The notes under the pieces: model-generated
Told to the model about the DNA's origin: nothing
Databases searched by the model: none
The model's input: only the letters and a program-made list of their open reading frames with translations
Shown: one piece after another, positions 44,550 to 54,298 of the stretch
How positions within the stretch are numbered: the stretch's first letter is position 1
Layout: every line of letters starts with the position of its first letter
Assembly: GCA_030429205.1 (NCBI GenBank)
Contig: JAUICZ010000001.1
Span: 1,230,806 to 1,294,805 of the forward strand
Direction: 5' to 3'
Length of the DNA: 64,000 bases
DNA from: Bacteroidia bacterium
Lineage (GTDB): Bacteria > Bacteroidota > Bacteroidia > Chitinophagales > Chitinophagaceae
Translations under genes and position numbers: made by a program

Positions 44550-46244
44550 ATGCCTGACACAACTAAACATAGTACTAGAGTAGACTGGCCTTTTCTGTTG
44601 TTTATATTAGGTGTTACCTATGTGAAATTTTCAGTAAAAGTGGCAGCGGTTATTTTCTATGCCGGCTATGTGTTGTACAAAAGATACCCGTTAAAGAAAC
44701 CTGCTTCGTTACAATGGTTCTACTTGGTTATACTAAGTGTTGGTTGTATCTCTTCTTACATCAATCATGCTTTTTATGATGATCGTTACCAGTTTGGATT
44801 TGCATTAGGTGTGTTGTACTGGTGTGTCTGTTTTCTGGCATCATACCTCACTTATGTTACAGTAAGTGCCTCAACAAAAGAACGCATGATGCAACTGCTA
44901 AAGACTTTTTTTGCTATTAATGCGATAGTGTCACTATTGACGTTGGTTGTGTTGTTTGTACAGGCAGGTTTTCATGTGCCGTATTGGTACAATGATGGTG
45001 GCCGGTTCGGGGTTTCAACAGGAGATTATATTAATGGTGTGTTTAGTGATAACTCTGTAACAAATGCTGCTATTAATGCTATGGGGGCATTATTCTTCTT
45101 GTATAGAAAGCAGTTTAAGTGGGCAGCGCTATGTGGCTTTGTAATGCTGTTATGTACCAGTAATGTGACAGTAATATTTTTAGCATTAATACTGGTAGTT
45201 ATATTGCTAACAAAAAAAGATCTGGCAATAAAAAGAAATGCTTTCTTGTTGTTGGTGATGATGTTGGTGTCTTACCCAATACTGTCTCCCCAAAACCTCA
45301 AGTATATAGAGGTTGTATATGAGCGCGAGAAAAAAGACGACTATAATATCGGTTTAGATGTATTGGCAAAAAGAGATATCAGCATAACACCTGAGGTGCG
45401 ACAGACAGACTTTTTTAAAAAGAATATAAACAGTGCATTTAAGGTTGATGATTATAGCGGTGTAATTCACAGTTACAAATACTACCCTTATAAGAAAGAC
45501 ATAACAAAGCCTGTGTTCTTTAAAAAAGAGTTCTATGCTAATATTGATAAGTATAAAATGGGCTTAAAGCAAGAAGCCTTGATCAATATTGGAGGTGAGC
45601 TGGCTGAGTTGCGAAAAGAATCTACAAAAGAACAGAAGGATGAAGTTGATGAAGTGCAGCATACAGCATTAAACCCGTTTTCTGTTCAAAAAGCAATAGG
45701 GAACTGGTACAAAACACCTGCAGACAATTCTGAATTAGTAGGCTACGATATGCCGGGCAAGATTTATACAAACTTGCAAACCCTATATTTTTTGTGGAGT
45801 AGCCCATCTCATATGTCATTAGGGGCCGGCATAGGTAACTTTTCATCTAAGCTGGCCATAAAAATGACCGGTTTGGGTTTACAGGGCTCCTATCCTGAAG
45901 ATAAAGCTTATGTAAGCATAGATTTTCTGCAATACCATTTTTACTCATTGATGTACTTTTTGTCGAGACATGCAGCGGAACACTCTGTAATGAACCTGCC
46001 CAATAGTACTTATAATCAGCTAGCGGGAGAATATGGTGTTGTGGGTCTTCTAGCATTTATTATATTGTACGTAGCATTTATTATAAAAAAAGGTTCGAAA
46101 ACAAAGCTAGCCTTGTATACGGCAGTATTGTTATTCATGTTCCTGGGAATGGAATATTGGTTTGAGTTGATTTCTCTTACAGTAATCTTTGAACTAATAT
46201 TTTCAAGTGAGATATTTGCAAAATCTGAGAATGAACAAAGCTGA
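44550..46244 (+). CDS. polysaccharide polymerase-like membrane protein with large loop
   Basis: 564-aa multi-pass membrane protein. About eight to nine helices lie in residues 10-250 and two to three after 490, separated by an unusually long hydrophilic region of about 230 residues (from YEREKKDDYNIG to HSVMNLPNSTYNQ). The late segment STYNQLAGEYGVVGLLAFI resembles the end of O-antigen polymerase loops. I infer the Wzy role from topology and from position between glycosyltransferase genes; the sequence is too divergent to be certain. Ends 14 bases inside the next gene. Confidence 0.65.
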   Translation: MPDTTKHSTRVDWPFLLFILGVTYVKFSVKVAAVIFYAGYVLYKRYPLKKPASLQWFYLVILSVGCISSYINHAFYDDRYQFGFALGVLYWCVCFLASYLTYVTVSASTKERMMQLLKTFFAINAIVSLLTLVVLFVQAGFHVPYWYNDGGRFGVSTGDYINGVFSDNSVTNAAINAMGALFFLYRKQFKWAALCGFVMLLCTSNVTVIFLALILVVILLTKKDLAIKRNAFLLLVMMLVSYPILSPQNLKYIEVVYEREKKDDYNIGLDVLAKRDISITPEVRQTDFFKKNINSAFKVDDYSGVIHSYKYYPYKKDITKPVFFKKEFYANIDKYKMGLKQEALINIGGELAELRKESTKEQKDEVDEVQHTALNPFSVQKAIGNWYKTPADNSELVGYDMPGKIYTNLQTLYFLWSSPSHMSLGAGIGNFSSKLAIKMTGLGLQGSYPEDKAYVSIDFLQYHFYSLMYFLSRHAAEHSVMNLPNSTYNQLAGEYGVVGLLAFIILYVAFIIKKGSKTKLALYTAVLLFMFLGMEYWFELISLTVIFELIFSSEIFAKSENEQS

Positions 46245-47196
46245 TCCATTAGTTACCGTTTTACTGCCTGCTTATAATGCCGAAGATTACATCAATGACT
46301 CGGTAGACAGTGTGCTGCAACAAACTTTTACAGATTTTGAGCTATTGGTCATCAATGACGGATCTACCGACAGAACGGGTGAGTTGTTGGAGGCATACAA
46401 TGATGAGCGGATGACAGTGGTGCACCAAGAGAATATGGGCTTGGTGAAAACACTGAATAAGGGCATAGGTCTTGCAAAAGGAAAATATATTGCTCGTTTT
46501 GATGCTGATGATATCTGCTACCCGGATCGCTTTAAAAAACAAATAGACTTTCTGACACAGAATCCTGAGTATATCATTGTAGGTGGAGATGCTGATTATA
46601 CAGACGAACATAACAACTTCATATTCAGGTTTTACATAGGACAGTATGAAGATGAGGAGATAAGGGCTACAGGTTTTAAACATTGCTCTTTTGTACACTC
46701 ATCAGTAATGGTATTAAAGCAGGCGTTGATAGATGCAGGTGGTTATAATGAACGAGCTATTACATTCGAAGATCATTTGCTTTGGCGTAAAATATCAGAG
46801 TTTGGCAAGTTGAAGAACATTAAAGAGCCTTTGATACGTGTGCGTTTTAATCCCGCCTCTGTTACCATAGATGAAAAGTGGAGAGGTAAAGATTTTGCCG
46901 CGATGAAACGGAGGTCTATTACTAATGGTGATGTGACAGATGAAGATTACAAATTTTTAGTACGAACACTTAAAGAACAAGACTTTACAGAGTATAAAAA
47001 AGCATCTTATCATAGTATGTTGGGTAAAAAATATCTCTGGAACCAGCACAAACCTGCTGTGGCAAGAGACCACCTGCGTATAGCAATGAAAATGATGCCC
47101 AACAAGCCCGAACCATATCTTCTATATATCATATCGTACCTTCCCAGCTCATGGGTGAAACATTTGTATAACTTTGCAAAATCAAGAAGCAAGTAA
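46231..47196 (+). CDS. glycosyltransferase family 2
   Basis: GT-A inverting glycosyltransferase, 321 aa. Motifs: VLLPAYNAEDYINDSVDSVL, INDGSTDRTGELLEAY and the metal-binding FDADDICYPDRF, then GGYNERAITFEDHLLW. Start at ATG 46231; the longer frame from 46207 lies wholly in the previous gene. Overlaps both neighbours (14 bases upstream, 1 base downstream), showing tight operon structure. Sugar specificity unknown. Confidence 0.87.
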   Translation: MNKADPLVTVLLPAYNAEDYINDSVDSVLQQTFTDFELLVINDGSTDRTGELLEAYNDERMTVVHQENMGLVKTLNKGIGLAKGKYIARFDADDICYPDRFKKQIDFLTQNPEYIIVGGDADYTDEHNNFIFRFYIGQYEDEEIRATGFKHCSFVHSSVMVLKQALIDAGGYNERAITFEDHLLWRKISEFGKLKNIKEPLIRVRFNPASVTIDEKWRGKDFAAMKRRSITNGDVTDEDYKFLVRTLKEQDFTEYKKASYHSMLGKKYLWNQHKPAVARDHLRIAMKMMPNKPEPYLLYIISYLPSSWVKHLYNFAKSRSK

Positions 47197-48278
47197 TGAA
47201 AGTAGCTTTCATCTCAAGAGCGACATTATACACAACACCCGGCGGAGATACCAAACAGGTAGATATGACAGCAAAATACCTCAGACAATTGGGGGTAGAT
47301 GTTGACGTTTGCCTGACCAGCGATGATATAGATTACCAACAATACGATCTGTTGCATTTTTTCAATATCATCAGGCCAGCAGATATATTGGGACATATAG
47401 AAAAAGCGAAGAAGCCATATGTAGTATCTACCATTTTTCTCGATTACGGCTCGTTTGAGAAACAAGCCAGAAAGGGTCTGATGAAGTGGATGAATATGCT
47501 GTTTTCTGAGGATACTATTGAATACATTAAAGCAGTTGCCAGATGGGTGAAAAATGGAGAGAAGATAGGCAGCGCTAATTACCTGAAGTGGGGACATGCA
47601 AAAAGTATCAAGCATGTAGCTGCAAACTCTGAGATATTATTACCAAACTCTGAGAGTGAATACAGAAGACTATCGAATAAGTATCATATTGAACACGCTT
47701 ATCATGTAGTGCCCAATGGTATTGATGATAGCGTTGCAAATATCGTAAGCAGCAAAAACGATAAATACAAAGATGCAATTCTTTGTGTAGCGAGAATAGA
47801 GGGACGGAAAAATCAGTTGAATCTGATTCGTGCACTGAACAATACAAAGTACAAAGTGTTTATACACGGTAAACCTTCTCCTAATAATATCGGGTATTAC
47901 GAACAGTGTAAAAAAGAGGCGGCAGATAATATTCATTTTACGACTTGGTTGACCGAAGAAGAGTTGTATCAAATGTATTACTCTGCTAAAGTGCATATAC
48001 TGCCCAGCTATTTCGAGACAACAGGACTGTCGTCATTAGAAGCGGCCGTAATGGGTTGTAATATTGTAGTGACGGATAAAGGGGATACAAAAGATTACTT
48101 TAAAGATGATGCATGGTACTGTGAGCCTGATGATACAGCGTCAATAAAAGATGCAATCGACAAAGCCTTTGATGCGCCATACAACGAACAATTCAGAGAA
48201 AGAATACTTAAAAACTATACCTGGCTTAGAGCTGCGGAAGAAACGCTGGCAGCATATAAACAGGTGATAGAAAAATAA
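47196..48278 (+). CDS. glycosyltransferase family 4
   Basis: GT-B glycosyltransferase, 360 aa: starts MKVAFISRATLYTTPGGDTKQ, then VVPNGIDDSV, ILCVARIEGRKNQLNLIRAL, FIHGKPSPNN and the donor-site segment ILPSYFETTGLSSLEAAVMG. Sugar and linkage unknown. The stop TAA shares its last A with the upstream and downstream junctions (1-base overlaps), so translation is probably coupled through the operon. Confidence 0.86.
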   Translation: MKVAFISRATLYTTPGGDTKQVDMTAKYLRQLGVDVDVCLTSDDIDYQQYDLLHFFNIIRPADILGHIEKAKKPYVVSTIFLDYGSFEKQARKGLMKWMNMLFSEDTIEYIKAVARWVKNGEKIGSANYLKWGHAKSIKHVAANSEILLPNSESEYRRLSNKYHIEHAYHVVPNGIDDSVANIVSSKNDKYKDAILCVARIEGRKNQLNLIRALNNTKYKVFIHGKPSPNNIGYYEQCKKEAADNIHFTTWLTEEELYQMYYSAKVHILPSYFETTGLSSLEAAVMGCNIVVTDKGDTKDYFKDDAWYCEPDDTASIKDAIDKAFDAPYNEQFRERILKNYTWLRAAEETLAAYKQVIEK

Positions 48279-49387
48279 TGGCAAGTTTACGAATAGGCAT
48301 ATTAGGTACGCGTGGTATCCCCAACAGGTATGGAGGGTTTGAGCAATGTGCGGAGTTTCTGGCAGAAGGCCTGGTGAAGAAAGGGCATAATGTGTGGGTA
48401 TACAATTCGCACGACCATGAGTATCAGGAGAAGGTGTGGAATGGAGTGAATATTATACACTGCTACGACCCTGAAAAGAAGATAGGTACAGCGGGGCAGT
48501 TTATATATGACCTTAATTGTATTAGAGATGCACGTAAACGCAAGTTTCATGTATTACTACAGCTAGGCTATACCAGCAACAGTATCTGGTATAAGCTATG
48601 GCCAAAAGGCTGTAAGAATGTAGTGAACATGGATGGGCTGGAATGGAAACGCAGCAAGTATAGCAACTCTGTTCAGAAGTTTTTAAAGAAAGCAGAAGGG
48701 TGGGCAGCTAAAAATGCAGACCACTTAGTAGCAGACTCTGTAGGGATAGAAAAGTATCTGAAAGAAGAATACGATAAGCAGTCTACGTTTATAGCCTACG
48801 GTTCAAATGAGTTCAGCGATCCTCATGAGTCGGTAATACACAAATTCAACTTAACTCCTGAAAGCTATAACATGCTTATCGCCCGTATGGAGCCGGAGAA
48901 TAATATCGAGATGATATTGAAGGCACACATTATGAGTGGTACAGGCAGGCAATTGATTGTTGTAGGTAAAACTGATAATGAATACGGCAAACACTTGCTG
49001 AATACTTACAGCCATAAATCAGACATCAGGTTCTTAGGCGGTATATACGATATGACCATTGTAAACAACTTGCGTCATTACTCGCACTTGTACTTTCACG
49101 GGCATTCTGTAGGAGGCACCAACCCTTCTTTGTTGGAAGCTATGGGGAGCAACTGCCTTATTGCAGCGAATGATAACCTGTTTAACAGAGGCGTATTAGG
49201 GGAAGATGCTTTTTACTTTGCTGATGAGCAACAACTGGTAGATATTATCAGAGATATTGCAGCTAAGTATGATTATCAAAAGTTCATCAACAATAACCTA
49301 AGAAAAATACGCGACCAGTATAGCTGGCCGCGTATCATTGACGAATATGAAAGGCTAATGCTTACCGTTACCGGCAGGCTTACTTAG
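48278..49387 (+). CDS. DUF1972-type glycosyltransferase (rhamnosyltransferase-like)
   Basis: GT-B transferase with the N-terminal DUF1972 domain: GILGTRGIPNRYGGFEQCAE (residues about 7-26), YNSHDHEYQEKVWNGV, YTSNSIWYKLWP and VVNMDGLEWKRSKYS. The C-terminal donor domain has MLIARMEPENNIEMI, FLGGIYD and HGHSVGGTNPSLLEAMGSN. 369 aa. Members are annotated as rhamnosyltransferases in some polysaccharide loci, but the sugar is not proven here. Last gene of the operon; its end overlaps the convergent crotonase gene by 8 bases. Confidence 0.87.
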   Translation: MASLRIGILGTRGIPNRYGGFEQCAEFLAEGLVKKGHNVWVYNSHDHEYQEKVWNGVNIIHCYDPEKKIGTAGQFIYDLNCIRDARKRKFHVLLQLGYTSNSIWYKLWPKGCKNVVNMDGLEWKRSKYSNSVQKFLKKAEGWAAKNADHLVADSVGIEKYLKEEYDKQSTFIAYGSNEFSDPHESVIHKFNLTPESYNMLIARMEPENNIEMILKAHIMSGTGRQLIVVGKTDNEYGKHLLNTYSHKSDIRFLGGIYDMTIVNNLRHYSHLYFHGHSVGGTNPSLLEAMGSNCLIAANDNLFNRGVLGEDAFYFADEQQLVDIIRDIAAKYDYQKFINNNLRKIRDQYSWPRIIDEYERLMLTVTGRLT

Positions 49388-50150
49388 TCATTTTAGCTTT
49401 AAATTTATTGATAGCATTGATAGTGAAGTCGCTCAACACCAGACGACCACTAATGGCTGCACGCTCAAATAATAATGTGTCCCAATGCTCTGTTCCCTGC
49501 CAGTAAACTTTCTTCAGTTCAGCCATAGCTTCGGGGCTGCTTTTGCTTAGTTTTTGTGCCAAAGTGTTTATGCCCTCGTCCATAGCATCACTGTTAGAGA
49601 ATACTTCTGCATAAAGTCCGTGAGCTTTTGCCCAGTCGGCAGAGCGCCATTCTGTTGCATCGGTAGATAGTATCGTGAAAGCAGATAATCCCATTTTTCG
49701 TTCTACCGCTGGCCCTACTACAAACGGACCGATACCAATTGCCAACTCACTTAGTTTTACTGATGCATATTCGGTTGCAAAAGCATAGTCTACAGACGAT
49801 GCTAAACCAACACCGCCACCAACAGCTTTACCATGTATACGTCCGATGATGAACTTCGGGCATTTACGCATTGCATTGATAACTCTTGCGAAACCGCTAA
49901 AGAACTCCAGCCCGCCTTCTGCATCTGTAATGGCGATCAGCTCATCGAAAGATGCACCAGCACAAAATGCACGGTCGCCACCACTTTTCAGAATGATGAC
50001 TTTAGCCTCATCGTTATTGCCTACTTCAGTAACAGTATCTGCCAATTTGTTGAGTATTGCACCCGGTAGCGAGTTGCTCGCAGGGTGAAAGAACTCTATC
50101 GTTGCGATACCATCTTTTATATCTTGTTTTACGTATGCTTCTGTGCTCAT
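49380..50150 (-). CDS. enoyl-CoA hydratase/isomerase family protein (crotonase)
   Basis: Crotonase-fold enzyme, 256 aa, acting on acyl-CoA. Visible: FHPASNSLPG, the oxyanion segment DRAFCAGASFDEL, GRIHGKAVGGGVGLASSVD and SELAIGIGPFVVGP, in which the Glu matches the first catalytic Glu of hydratases. At the position of the second hydratase Glu the sequence reads FTILSTDA, without Glu, so isomerase or another crotonase activity is possible. It lies 17 bases after paaZ on the same strand and probably works on the same ring-cleavage or related acyl-CoA route. Confidence 0.82.
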   Translation of the reverse strand: MSTEAYVKQDIKDGIATIEFFHPASNSLPGAILNKLADTVTEVGNNDEAKVIILKSGGDRAFCAGASFDELIAITDAEGGLEFFSGFARVINAMRKCPKFIIGRIHGKAVGGGVGLASSVDYAFATEYASVKLSELAIGIGPFVVGPAVERKMGLSAFTILSTDATEWRSADWAKAHGLYAEVFSNSDAMDEGINTLAQKLSKSSPEAMAELKKVYWQGTEHWDTLLFERAAISGRLVLSDFTINAINKFKAKMTK

Positions 50151-50167
50151 AAAATGTATTTCGAATA

Positions 50168-52222
50168 TTAATCTTGATTACGTTTTTTAACCATAGTCAG
50201 TATCGTTGCAATAGCCACTGTTTCTCCTTCATCGTCGTACACATCAACCAACCAACGTACAATACCTTTTGCTACATCGTCGTCACTGCGTTTTTCCTGA
50301 TCTGTTTTTTGCTTACAGGTAAACTTAACGCCTATTGTTGTGCCGGGATAAACCGGTTTGGTAAAGCGACATTCGTCAATACCGTAGTTAAGCAGTACAG
50401 GGCCTTTCTTTGCATCAACAAATAAGCCCGCTGCTTTTGATAAAACGAAGTAACCGTGTGCAACACGTCCTTCGAATATAGTGCCCTCTAATGAGGTAAC
50501 ATCCATATGCGCGTAGAAGTTATCGCCACTTACGTTGGCAAAGTTGGTAATGTCTGCTTCAGTAACAGTATGTTTAGCCGTAATAAGCGTATCACCTACT
50601 TTAAGATCTTCAAAATATTTACGGAACGGATGTTCTACCGTTTCATTTTGTTTGCCGCCTTGTTGATACACATTGGTTACACGAGAAATTGTTGTTGGCG
50701 AACCCTGTATAGCTGTACGCTGCATATAGTGTAATACACCGCGCTTACCACCCATTTCTTCGCCGCCACCTGCACGTCCCGGACCACCGTGTACTAATAA
50801 TGGCATTGGTGAACCATGTCCGGTACTTTCTTTAGCACAATCGTTATTCAGTATAAGTATACGTCCGTGAGAACTGGCAGCACCCAATACAAACTCTCTA
50901 GCCAGATCATCATCTGCGGTTATGATAGAACATACCAAAGAACCTTTACCCATTTTAGCAAGGTTAATGGCATCCTGAATATCATCGTAAGGCATGATGG
51001 TGGATACCGGTCCGAATGCTTCTACATTGTGTACATCTGTTTTGTTGTAAGGGTCGTCATTAAAGAACACTATTGGCGGTAAGAATGCACCTTTGTTTTT
51101 ATCAGCACCAACTACCTCATAGTTTTCCAAATCTCCAATTACTATAGATTGAGATTGTGCCAGTTGTTGTACTTTTTCTTTTACTTCCTCTCGTTGAGAT
51201 ATGCCAGCCAGCGAACCCATACGTACCCCTTCTATACTTGGGTCACCTATCGTAGAACTTGCCAAACGTTTACCTAATGCAATCTGCACATCCTCTACCA
51301 TATTTTTAGGGACGATCACACGGCGTACTGCCGTACATTTTTGTCCTGCTTTGGTAGTGATCTCTCGTGCTACTTCTTTAATAAACAGCATAAACTCAGG
51401 CATGTCTGGTGTTACATCAGACCCCAGTACACTACAGTTCAACGAATCTGCCTCCAGATTAAAAGGCACAGCCTCAGATATCAGGCGTGGGTGTGCTTTC
51501 AATTTTTGTCCTGTTGATGCACTACCTGTAAAGGTCACTACATCTCCCGTTTCAACAGTATCTAATATACCCCTTGCAGAACCACATATCAATTGTAGCG
51601 AGCCTTCCGGTAAAATGCCCGATTTGATGATCTCTTCGAACACAGCCTCTGTCAAGAAAGAGGTAAGTGTTGCCGGCTTAACAATAGCCGGTACACCTGC
51701 CAATAGGTTAACAGCAATTTTTTCCAGCATTCCCCAAACAGGGAAGTTGAATGCGTTGATGTGTATGGCTACCCCTTCTTTGGGTACCATAATATGATGA
51801 CCAATGAAAGTACCTTCTTTAGAAAGCTTTGCAGCTTCGCCATCTACGTAATATGTCTCGTCAGGAAATTGGCGGCGCAGGCTGGCATTGGCAAATAAGT
51901 TACCAATACCTCCTTCTATATCTACCCACGAGTCTGCCTTGGTAGCTCCTGTATAAGCACTTATTTCGTAGAAGTATTTTTTCTTTTCTAAAAGATGAAA
52001 AGCTAATGCTTTCAGCATTCTTCCTCGCTCCTGGAAGGTCATTTTGCGTAGTGCAGGTCCGCCTACTTTACGTGCATAATCCATCATACCTCCAAAATCT
52101 AATCCCTCGCTGCTCGCTGTATATATTACTTCGCCTGTAATGGCATTGTGAAGTTCGTTTCCTCCTTTATCAGAAGTTACCCATTTCCCCTCAGCATAAT
52201 TCTTTAATTGTCTAACCGCCAT
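50168..52222 (-). CDS. paaZ: PaaZ: bifunctional aldehyde dehydrogenase / enoyl-CoA hydratase
   Basis: Ring-opening enzyme of aerobic phenylacetate degradation: the MaoC-like hydratase hydrolyses oxepin-CoA and the dehydrogenase oxidises the aldehyde. The 684-aa fusion has an aldehyde dehydrogenase domain (about 1-525) with [30 protein letters not shown], the catalytic Cys in [15 protein letters not shown] (about residue 292) and [13 protein letters not shown] MaoC domain (about 545-684) carries [14 protein letters not shown] and [11 protein letters not shown]. Length and order are those of PaaZ. No paaABCDE, paaK, paaJ or paaH is in the window, so the rest of the pathway is elsewhere or the enzyme serves another route. 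Confidence 0.92.
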   Translation of the reverse strand: MAVRQLKNYAEGKWVTSDKGGNELHNAITGEVIYTASSEGLDFGGMMDYARKVGGPALRKMTFQERGRMLKALAFHLLEKKKYFYEISAYTGATKADSWVDIEGGIGNLFANASLRRQFPDETYYVDGEAAKLSKEGTFIGHHIMVPKEGVAIHINAFNFPVWGMLEKIAVNLLAGVPAIVKPATLTSFLTEAVFEEIIKSGILPEGSLQLICGSARGILDTVETGDVVTFTGSASTGQKLKAHPRLISEAVPFNLEADSLNCSVLGSDVTPDMPEFMLFIKEVAREITTKAGQKCTAVRRVIVPKNMVEDVQIALGKRLASSTIGDPSIEGVRMGSLAGISQREEVKEKVQQLAQSQSIVIGDLENYEVVGADKNKGAFLPPIVFFNDDPYNKTDVHNVEAFGPVSTIMPYDDIQDAINLAKMGKGSLVCSIITADDDLAREFVLGAASSHGRILILNNDCAKESTGHGSPMPLLVHGGPGRAGGGEEMGGKRGVLHYMQRTAIQGSPTTISRVTNVYQQGGKQNETVEHPFRKYFEDLKVGDTLITAKHTVTEADITNFANVSGDNFYAHMDVTSLEGTIFEGRVAHGYFVLSKAAGLFVDAKKGPVLLNYGIDECRFTKPVYPGTTIGVKFTCKQKTDQEKRSDDDVAKGIVRWLVDVYDDEGETVAIATILTMVKKRNQD

Positions 52223-52321
52223 ATCTTAAATGAATTTTATCTATTTTTCGTAATTATTCCGACAGGCTGCAATTTATAATATTTACCAGTAAATTCAGGT
52301 ATGTAGCCTATAAGAGAACAT

Positions 52322-53809
52322 ATGAACCTTTTTGCAGAACATAAATGGGGGAAAGTAGCCAAACTATTGGCATTATTATTTGCAGCAACCGCAATTGCGC
52401 TCAGATTATGGGTATACTTTCAGGGGCGCGACCTGATAATTGACGAAGCTAATATAGCCCGTAATATATACGAGCGGAGCTTTGCGGGATTACTGAAGCC
52501 TTTAGACTATGAACAATACGCTCCTCCTGTTTACTTGTGGGTCACTAAATTGTGTTCTGTTGTCTTTGGTTTTGCAGAGTGGTCGTTGAAGTTGTACCCG
52601 ATTTTATGTGGTATTGCTGCAGTATTTGTACTATATAAAATTCTGCAAAAGTTGGTGCCGTCCGATACTATATGGTACCCGTTGGGGTTATTTGCCTTTA
52701 CGGCTATTATTGTCAGGTACTCGTCTGAATTAAAGCAGTACTCCCCGGATGTATTCATTACGCTTCTGCTGATATGGTTGGCGTTGAAGATCGACGTAAA
52801 GCAATACAAGCCACTTAAGTTTTTTGCTATTTGGTCAGTGATCGGCACCTTGGCTATCCTCTCTTGTATGCCCAGTGTATTTGTGCTGGCAGGTATCGGT
52901 TGTTATTACGGTTGGGATGCATTGAGCAGAAAAGAGTTTAAAACACTATCAGTTGTTGCAGCTATCAGTATAGTTTGGGTGGGGGTGTTTGGTGCATATT
53001 ACTTGTTGGTATTGCAGGAGCAGGCCAACTCAGAATATCTGCAGAATTTCCACCATTACTATTTCTTGTTTGCAACACCATCTTCGCAGGCAGAGTGGAA
53101 CCATAATCAATATGTTTTTGATGCGCTGATGTACCAGTTTGAAGGGGTAGGCAACTACGCCCATATGATCAACAGATTTTTGCTGCTGGCAGGTTTCATC
53201 ACTTTATTCATAAAAAATAAACCGCGCTTATTCTTATTACTGATTCCGTTACTGAGCTTATTTGCTGCCGCAGCTACAGACAAGTTTTCTTTAATGCCTC
53301 GGGTGTCACTATTTATTTTGCCTGTGCTGATGATTGTAATTGGTGTAGGTTTTGCGCGCTTGTTTGCGGTAAAGAGTAATGTTGTGAAATTCGTAGCTAT
53401 TGTGTGCGGAGTCTATGCGATCAGTTACAATGTCATCAGGTATTCTGAAGAAACCTTTAAATATGAAGAGGTGACGGAGGGACTGCAATTTTTTAAAGAC
53501 AAAGGTTTTACGGACGATTATATAGGTCTGTACCACAGCACAGCACCTGCTTATAAATATTATAGCGAGATACATCCGAACAAAGAGCAGTGGCAACATA
53601 TGAACATAGAAGCATTGCCTTGGTATATCAATTATGATTCACTCGCTTTTCAAATGCAACACGTATGGAAAGACGATAAGATGAAAGGCTTTTTGTACAC
53701 CAACACTACTAAGGAGCAATTTGAAGAAAGACATGCTGGGGTGAACAGAAGATTGAAGGTAGTGGATAGTATCAACAAGCCATACATCAAGGCTTATATA
53801 TATGATTAA
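52322..53809 (+). CDS. GT-C membrane glycosyltransferase (family 39/ArnT-like)
   Basis: Predicted inner-membrane enzyme transferring a sugar from a polyprenyl carrier, 495 aa. Around ten hydrophobic helices; the first extracytosolic loop has LIIDEANIARNIYERS, with an acidic residue pair where GT-C enzymes keep their catalytic Asp/Glu, then YAPPVYLWVTKLC and RYSSELKQYSPDV. The C-terminal 100 residues are soluble. Donor and acceptor unknown. It is monocistronic and faces a convergent DUF1569 gene. Confidence 0.78.
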   Translation: MNLFAEHKWGKVAKLLALLFAATAIALRLWVYFQGRDLIIDEANIARNIYERSFAGLLKPLDYEQYAPPVYLWVTKLCSVVFGFAEWSLKLYPILCGIAAVFVLYKILQKLVPSDTIWYPLGLFAFTAIIVRYSSELKQYSPDVFITLLLIWLALKIDVKQYKPLKFFAIWSVIGTLAILSCMPSVFVLAGIGCYYGWDALSRKEFKTLSVVAAISIVWVGVFGAYYLLVLQEQANSEYLQNFHHYYFLFATPSSQAEWNHNQYVFDALMYQFEGVGNYAHMINRFLLLAGFITLFIKNKPRLFLLLIPLLSLFAAAATDKFSLMPRVSLFILPVLMIVIGVGFARLFAVKSNVVKFVAIVCGVYAISYNVIRYSEETFKYEEVTEGLQFFKDKGFTDDYIGLYHSTAPAYKYYSEIHPNKEQWQHMNIEALPWYINYDSLAFQMQHVWKDDKMKGFLYTNTTKEQFEERHAGVNRRLKVVDSINKPYIKAYIYD

Positions 53810-53823
53810 GAGTAAATAGCTAC

Positions 53824-54297
53824 TTACTCGCCCGTAATACCAAACTGCTTTAAATGATGCCATGCATGTTTGTGGAGCAATTGTACCCACTGCTCGTAAC
53901 CCAGTTCTCCAAAAAAAGGATTGGTTAATTTAAGAGAAGGTTCTTTAGCAAATACATCGAAGAAATGCTCTATCTCATCTTGCAATTCTTTAAGAGAGGC
54001 TTCAATAGTTTCGTGTTTTGGTGGTGGTGGTGTGTCTGGCAATAATTGGTTCGGCGTATTTTCTTTAAACGGTTTTTCACTCATCATAAAGGCTTGCATC
54101 TTAGGTAGATACTCTTCCTTGGTCAACAACTCATACTTTTCTTTACCACTAGCCTGGCGCATAGAATAACTCATGTGTTCTATCATTTGGTGTGGGGTCA
54201 TTTTACCCCACCTTGGTTCTTCACCTGCAGGTATCTTGCGTAAGTAAGTTATAAATTCGTTTCTGAGAAAATTAGCTTTTTCAATAGTTCCACTCAT
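53824..54297 (-). CDS. DUF1569/DinB-like protein
   Basis: 157-aa helical protein. WGKMTPHQMIEHMSYSMRQA near residues 30-50 and LLHKHAWHHLKQFG at the end carry the His pattern of the DinB/YfiT four-helix metal-binding superfamily. In the related thiol-dependent enzymes these histidines bind a divalent metal. Substrate and pathway unknown. It follows the MoxR gene by one base, so the pair is co-transcribed. Confidence 0.75.
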   Translation of the reverse strand: MSGTIEKANFLRNEFITYLRKIPAGEEPRWGKMTPHQMIEHMSYSMRQASGKEKYELLTKEEYLPKMQAFMMSEKPFKENTPNQLLPDTPPPPKHETIEASLKELQDEIEHFFDVFAKEPSLKLTNPFFGELGYEQWVQLLHKHAWHHLKQFGITGE

Positions 54298-54298
54298 G

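Noticed and set aside
51201-51797. 198-codon plus-strand open frame inside paaZ
   Set aside because: Antisense shadow of a clearly coding aldehyde dehydrogenase; no family motifs or start signals.
53810-53829. GAGTAA/TTACTC hairpin as terminator between the GT-C and DUF1569 genes
   Set aside because: Six weak pairs, no T run, and it overlaps coding sequence.
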